A program made the translations under genes and the position numbers. Of a stretch of DNA of 8,316 nt, positions 5,335 through 8,316 are shown piece by piece (the first letter of the stretch is position 1; every line of letters begins with the position of its first letter). The stretch covers positions 1-8,316 of the forward strand of contig JALHUQ010000453.1 in NCBI GenBank assembly GCA_022866645.1, in the 5' to 3' direction. Source of the stretch: Woeseiaceae bacterium (lineage in GTDB: Bacteria > Pseudomonadota > Gammaproteobacteria > Steroidobacterales > Woeseiaceae). The notes below the pieces were generated by a model. That model saw only the letters and a list, made by a program, of their open reading frames with translations, did not search any database and was not told the DNA's origin.

Positions 5335-5343
5335 TGCTAGGAT
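5335..5343 (+). promoter_or_regulatory. Possible extended -10 promoter of the flavoprotein gene
   Basis: TGCTAGGAT contains the TGn extension followed by TAGGAT, a 4/6 match to TATAAT, 44 bases before ATG 5388. The -35 position (about 5315-5320, CTGTTC) is weak, which is tolerable for extended -10 promoters. The call rests on this match alone. Confidence 0.3.
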
Positions 5344-5387
5344 AGATCGGTCTGTCGCGGTAAGCGCAGCTGTGTATTGGGGGCGCA

Positions 5388-7232
5388 ATGAAACAGAGAA
5401 TTACTCGTCGGGATTTCCTGAATGGCACGCAGGTCGCTATCGGCGCGTCGCTCCTCAGTCCCTGGACCGAGGTCTTTGGCACGGATGTATCGAAATTCAC
5501 CCTCAGCAGGGACTACTATCCGCCGGCAAAGACCGGCCTGCGTGGCAGCCATGCAGGATCATGGGAAACCATGCATGCACGGGTTGCCGGTGCCACCTGG
5601 CCAGCCGGGGCGATCGAAGAAGACTACGATCTCGTCGTAGTGGGCGGCGGAATCAGCGGCCTTTCCGCGGCGCACTTCTACCGGCAAGAGAAACCCGCGG
5701 CACGAATCCTGGTGCTCGACAACCACGACGACTTCGGCGGTCATGCCAAGCGCAACGAGTTCCAGGTCAACGGAAGAACGCATATTGCCTACGGCGGTAC
5801 CGAGTCGATCGACACGCCATCGGACTACTCCGCTATTTCTAAGGACCTGCTGTCGGATATCGGCATCGATGTGCAGAAGTTCTACAAGTACTTCGACCAG
5901 AACCTCTACGACAAGATGAATCTCTCCTACGCGATCGCTTTCGATCAGGAGACTTACGGCAAACGCAAAATCGTCACCGGTTACGGCAGCACGCCGTGGG
6001 AAGAGTTCGCTGCGCAGACGCCATTGAGTGCCAAGGCAAAGGCCGACCTCGTACGCGCGTTCACTGACACCCGCGACTACCTGCCTGGCCTGAGCCGTGA
6101 TGAAAAAGTCGCACTGCTCGGCAAGATCAGCTATCGCAGTTATCTCAAGGATTACGTCAAAGTGGATGAGCAGGTTCTCGAGATGTACCAGCGCTGGGGC
6201 ATGAGCTACTGGTGCGTTGGCATGGACGAGGTCCCGGCTGTCTACATACTCGGCTACACCGATGGCGGTGGCATGCCGGGGCTGGAACATACCGTGCCGC
6301 GAGAAGGTGGTCGCGGCGTCGAGCCGTACATATTTCACTTTCCGGACGGCAACGCGTCGGTCGCAAGGCTGCTGGTTCGCAGCCTGATCCCGGAGGCGGT
6401 GCCCGGTACAAGCATGGAAGACAGCGTTACCGCGCGGGTTGACTACAGCGTGCTGGATAAGGACGATGCATCGCTTCGCATTCGTCTGAACAGCACGGCC
6501 GTGAATGTAGCTCACACGGCCAACTCGAAAGCGGTCGATGTAACCTACGTACATTCTGGCAACGCGCACACGGTGCGGGCGAAGAAATGCATCATGGCCT
6601 GTTACAACAGCGCCATTCCCTATATCTGTCCAGGCCTGCCAGAAAAACAGAAAGAGGGACTGGCTTACAACGTTAAGATACCGCTGACATACACGAAGGT
6701 AATGGTCCCGAACTGGCGCGCATTCGCCGACCTCGGCACTCGCTTCGTTTATTACACGAAGGACTTCTATAAGCAGGTTGAACTGGATTACCCGGTATCG
6801 ATCGGCAACTACCATTTCGGTGCCGATCCGGATCAACCCATGGCCTTGCACATGTGCCACGTGCCTTACTTCGACGACATTCAAGGTCCGGACCAATGGC
6901 GCGCCGGCCGGCGTCAACTTCTCGAGACACCGTTTGCAACGTTTGAACATCACGTCCGTGATCAGCTGGACCAGGCCTTGTCCGGCGCGGGATTCGATGC
7001 TGACAGGGACATCACGGCAATCACTGTGAATCGCTGGGCACACGGATACGCCTACAGCCCGGACTTGTTGTGGGAACCGGAGTACGCTTCCGACGCGGAC
7101 AAGCCCTGGGTGCAGGGGCGTCAGCCCTACGGGCGGATCTCGATCGCAAATTCCGATGCGGGCGCAGCTGCAAACACCAACGCGGCAATTTCACACGCTT
7201 ATCGCGCCGTACGGGAAGCACTGACGAACTAG
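5388..7232 (+). CDS. Tat-exported FAD oxidoreductase, spermidine-dehydrogenase-like
   Basis: The 614-residue protein begins with a twin-arginine signal (ITRRDFLNG, Arg7-Arg8) and a hydrophobic stretch to about residue 25, so it is exported folded, with cofactor bound, to the periplasm. An FAD-binding Rossmann motif follows: YDLVVVGGGISGLSAAHFY at 80-98, with the ribose-binding acid in LVLDNHDDFGGHAKRNEF (109-125). The late YGRISIANSDAGAAANTNAA segment near the C-terminus matches the second FAD-contact region of such enzymes. Length, Tat motif and the GGHAKRNEF signature match bacterial spermidine dehydrogenase (SpdH), which oxidatively cleaves spermidine using FAD and haem; substrate is not proven here. 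The start follows a GGGGGCG stretch serving as a weak Shine-Dalgarno. It stands alone on the plus strand, with no obvious electron-acceptor or polyamine transport gene beside it. Confidence 0.85.
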   Translation: MKQRITRRDFLNGTQVAIGASLLSPWTEVFGTDVSKFTLSRDYYPPAKTGLRGSHAGSWETMHARVAGATWPAGAIEEDYDLVVVGGGISGLSAAHFYRQEKPAARILVLDNHDDFGGHAKRNEFQVNGRTHIAYGGTESIDTPSDYSAISKDLLSDIGIDVQKFYKYFDQNLYDKMNLSYAIAFDQETYGKRKIVTGYGSTPWEEFAAQTPLSAKAKADLVRAFTDTRDYLPGLSRDEKVALLGKISYRSYLKDYVKVDEQVLEMYQRWGMSYWCVGMDEVPAVYILGYTDGGGMPGLEHTVPREGGRGVEPYIFHFPDGNASVARLLVRSLIPEAVPGTSMEDSVTARVDYSVLDKDDASLRIRLNSTAVNVAHTANSKAVDVTYVHSGNAHTVRAKKCIMACYNSAIPYICPGLPEKQKEGLAYNVKIPLTYTKVMVPNWRAFADLGTRFVYYTKDFYKQVELDYPVSIGNYHFGADPDQPMALHMCHVPYFDDIQGPDQWRAGRRQLLETPFATFEHHVRDQLDQALSGAGFDADRDITAITVNRWAHGYAYSPDLLWEPEYASDADKPWVQGRQPYGRISIANSDAGAAANTNAAISHAYRAVREALTN

Positions 7233-7278
7233 CTGGAAACCCCTGTGGTCGGCAGTCCCTGCAATTCTCCGGAATGCT

Positions 7279-7294
7279 GCGGCTGCAGCGCCGC
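7279..7294. terminator. Weak GC hairpin between convergent genes
   Basis: GCGGC-TGCAGC-GCCGC forms a 5-bp stem with a 6-base loop between the flavoprotein and SDR stop codons. No T-run follows on either strand, so it is not a standard intrinsic terminator; it may only assist Rho-dependent termination. Confidence 0.2.
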
Positions 7295-7338
7295 GTCCAC
7301 CGGATCTTCCAAAACTGAACGCTTGTAGGGGCCCTGAG

Positions 7339-8085
7339 TCAATAATCTATTGGTGAACCGTCGTAGGCAAAAAAACCCCCCGAATCCTTTTCTTCAAGCC
7401 CGTTAATGACGCGCAAAAGTTGCGTCGCAGCGAGTGTGGGTGAAAATAGCTTTGACGCCTCGACCCGTTTCGAAAAAGGCCTGGATAATAGGGTATCCAC
7501 CGTACCCGGATGCAACGTAACAACGATGGACTCGGGTAGAAGTCGCGCCTGCTCAATCGACACCGTACGTACTAGCATATTCAACGCGGACTTTGACATT
7601 CGATAGGACGGCCAGCCGCCAAGGCGGTTATCACCGATACTACCTACCCGAGCGGAGAGAGCAGCGAACACCGTCTTGTGATGACGACGTAGCTTCGGCA
7701 GGAAGTGCTTCGCAATCAACGCCGGGCCAATCGTATTCACAGCGAGCACTTCGGCCAGCGCCTTCGAATTGAGATCACGCATACTCTTTTCCGGCATCAG
7801 CTCGCCGTCGCGGTGGAGTATTCCGCTGGCCACAATTACGAGGTCAAGAGACGACGTTCCGGCTGCATCGGTAGCCGCTTTGTCGATCGATCTTTCATCG
7901 GTCAAGTTGAGAAAGTGGTTGCGGACTTTCTTTTGGTTCCAGTCGACAGGCGAGCGCGAAAACGCATGAACCTCGTTGACATCTGCCTCCGACGTCAGCA
8001 ACTCGACGAGCGCTCGTCCGATGCCGCCGCTGGCGCCGACTATGCCAACAGTGGAATTCGGACGGAAAGACGACAGCAGAGACAT
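7339..8085 (-). CDS. Short-chain dehydrogenase/reductase, C-factor-like
   Basis: The 248-residue cytoplasmic protein has the classical SDR layout. The cofactor glycine motif is GASGGIG (17-23), the strand-4 motif is VIVASGILH (83-91, in place of NNAG), and VNTIG at 116-120 supplies the structural Asn. The catalytic block is SARVGSIGDNRLGGWPSYRM followed by SK, with Tyr161 and Lys165 and the serine probably Ser149. The 'SARVGSIxDNRLGGWxSYRxSKAALNM' form is typical of the CsgA C-factor-like subgroup of NAD(P)-dependent SDRs; the substrate is unknown. HPGTVDT after the catalytic block is the usual cofactor-closing loop. It starts 13 bases after the glutathione peroxidase stop on the same strand, so the two are likely cotranscribed; no clear Shine-Dalgarno precedes its ATG. 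Confidence 0.88.
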   Translation of the reverse strand: MSLLSSFRPNSTVGIVGASGGIGRALVELLTSEADVNEVHAFSRSPVDWNQKKVRNHFLNLTDERSIDKAATDAAGTSSLDLVIVASGILHRDGELMPEKSMRDLNSKALAEVLAVNTIGPALIAKHFLPKLRRHHKTVFAALSARVGSIGDNRLGGWPSYRMSKSALNMLVRTVSIEQARLLPESIVVTLHPGTVDTLLSRPFSKRVEASKLFSPTLAATQLLRVINGLEEKDSGGFFAYDGSPIDY

Positions 8086-8098
8086 TGCTGCGTGAATA

Positions 8099-8316
8099 TC
8101 AGTGGTTTAGAGCTGAGCGGATCTCAGCAATAAGATCTTGATCATAGGGTTGCGTGCGAGGGCTGAATTCCGAAATCAGTTGGCCATCTCGACCGATCAG
8201 GAATTTGTGAAAATTCCAGGTCGGGTAGGTTCCTGCGGCATCCGCCAGCTTGACGAAGAACGGATGCGCGTCGCCTTTCTTCACCCTGACCTTCTCGAAC
8301 ATGGGAAATTTGATGC
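8099..8316 (-). CDS. Glutathione peroxidase family protein (N-terminus beyond window)
   Basis: The last 72 residues are present and the frame continues past the right edge. IKFPMFEKVRVKKGDAHPFF is the characteristic central segment of glutathione peroxidases, and TYPTWNFHKFLIGRDGQLIS carries the WNFxKFLxxRxG motif with the tryptophan of the catalytic tetrad. The ending FSPRTQPYDQDLIAEIRSAL is also typical. The ATG at 8302 is the internal Met of KFPMFEK, not the start. The peroxidatic Cys and Gln lie outside the window. Enzymes of this family reduce hydrogen peroxide and lipid hydroperoxides, many using thioredoxin rather than glutathione. It is the upstream partner of the SDR gene. Confidence 0.9.
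   Translation of the reverse strand, partial: IKFPMFEKVRVKKGDAHPFFVKLADAAGTYPTWNFHKFLIGRDGQLISEFSPRTQPYDQDLIAEIRSALNH

Larger units (their letters stand above)
5069..5387. other. Divergent control region between the lipoprotein and flavoprotein genes
   Basis: This 319-base gap has no supportable protein gene. From left to right it holds the leader and possible promoter of the minus-strand lipoprotein, two palindromes, the broken tRNA-Arg, about 80 bases that would have been the upstream region of that tRNA, and the possible promoter of the plus-strand flavoprotein. Confidence 0.6.

Noticed and set aside
5559..7043. A 494-codon open frame on the minus strand opposite the flavoprotein gene
   Set aside because: The plus strand has a full-length, motif-complete oxidoreductase. 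The antisense translation is rich in Val, Arg and His, shows no recognisable domain, and has the look of a long shadow frame in GC-rich coding DNA.
1..8316. CRISPR arrays, insertion sequences, toxin-antitoxin pairs, integrases or defence genes
   Set aside because: No regularly spaced repeats, terminal inverted repeats, transposase motifs or known defence-domain signatures were found on either strand. All substantial frames are accounted for by housekeeping, envelope or redox families.

Overview
The window reads as chromosomal DNA of a gammaproteobacterium, probably free-living or marine. The evidence is a YcfJ-like glycine-zipper protein, a DUF4398/OmpA lipoprotein pair, a MarC-family membrane protein, a Tat-exported spermidine-dehydrogenase-like flavoprotein and a gammaproteobacterial-style tRNA-Arg half. 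Lipoboxes and the Tat signal show a Gram-negative cell with an export-rich gene set. The exact genus cannot be named from this sequence. I see no CRISPR array, insertion sequence, integrase, phage gene or recognisable defence system.

Layout. 1-325 (minus, cut by the left edge): membrane-anchored DsbA-like thiol-disulfide protein with a CGTC active site. 476-640 (minus): a relic of a sensor histidine kinase, keeping only its last ~50 codons (the G2 ATP-binding box onward). 633-2509 (minus): a compact three-gene envelope operon in the order DUF4398 lipoprotein, DUF4398/OmpA lipoprotein, YcfJ-like glycine-zipper protein. 2510-2806: intergenic control region of a divergent arrangement. 2807-3894 (plus): BON-domain lipoprotein followed by a tandem SpoIIAA-like (STAS-fold) protein. 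3907-5068 (minus): a lipoprotein with a duplicated two-cysteine module, then a MarC-family integral membrane protein, convergent with the SpoIIAA-like gene at 12 bp. 5069-5387: control region containing a 13-bp perfect palindrome and the 5' half of a tRNA-Arg(ACG), which stops exactly at the end of the anticodon loop. 5388-7232 (plus): Tat-exported FAD oxidoreductase related to spermidine dehydrogenase. 7339-8316 (minus): C-factor-like short-chain dehydrogenase preceded by a glutathione peroxidase cut by the right edge.

How the genes fit together. Most of 633-5068 encodes lipoproteins or membrane proteins of the envelope (peptidoglycan-binding OmpA domain, glycine zipper, BON, STAS-like, MarC). 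This suggests an envelope-maintenance or stress-response cluster, which is an inference from families and order. The right part is redox metabolism (flavoprotein, SDR, glutathione peroxidase).

The most unusual observations are the two broken genes at either end of the envelope cluster (histidine-kinase tail near 632, tRNA-Arg half ending at 5218), which hint at past recombination, and the unrecognised lipoprotein at 4592-5068 whose two repeats each carry a cysteine pair at identical spacing.
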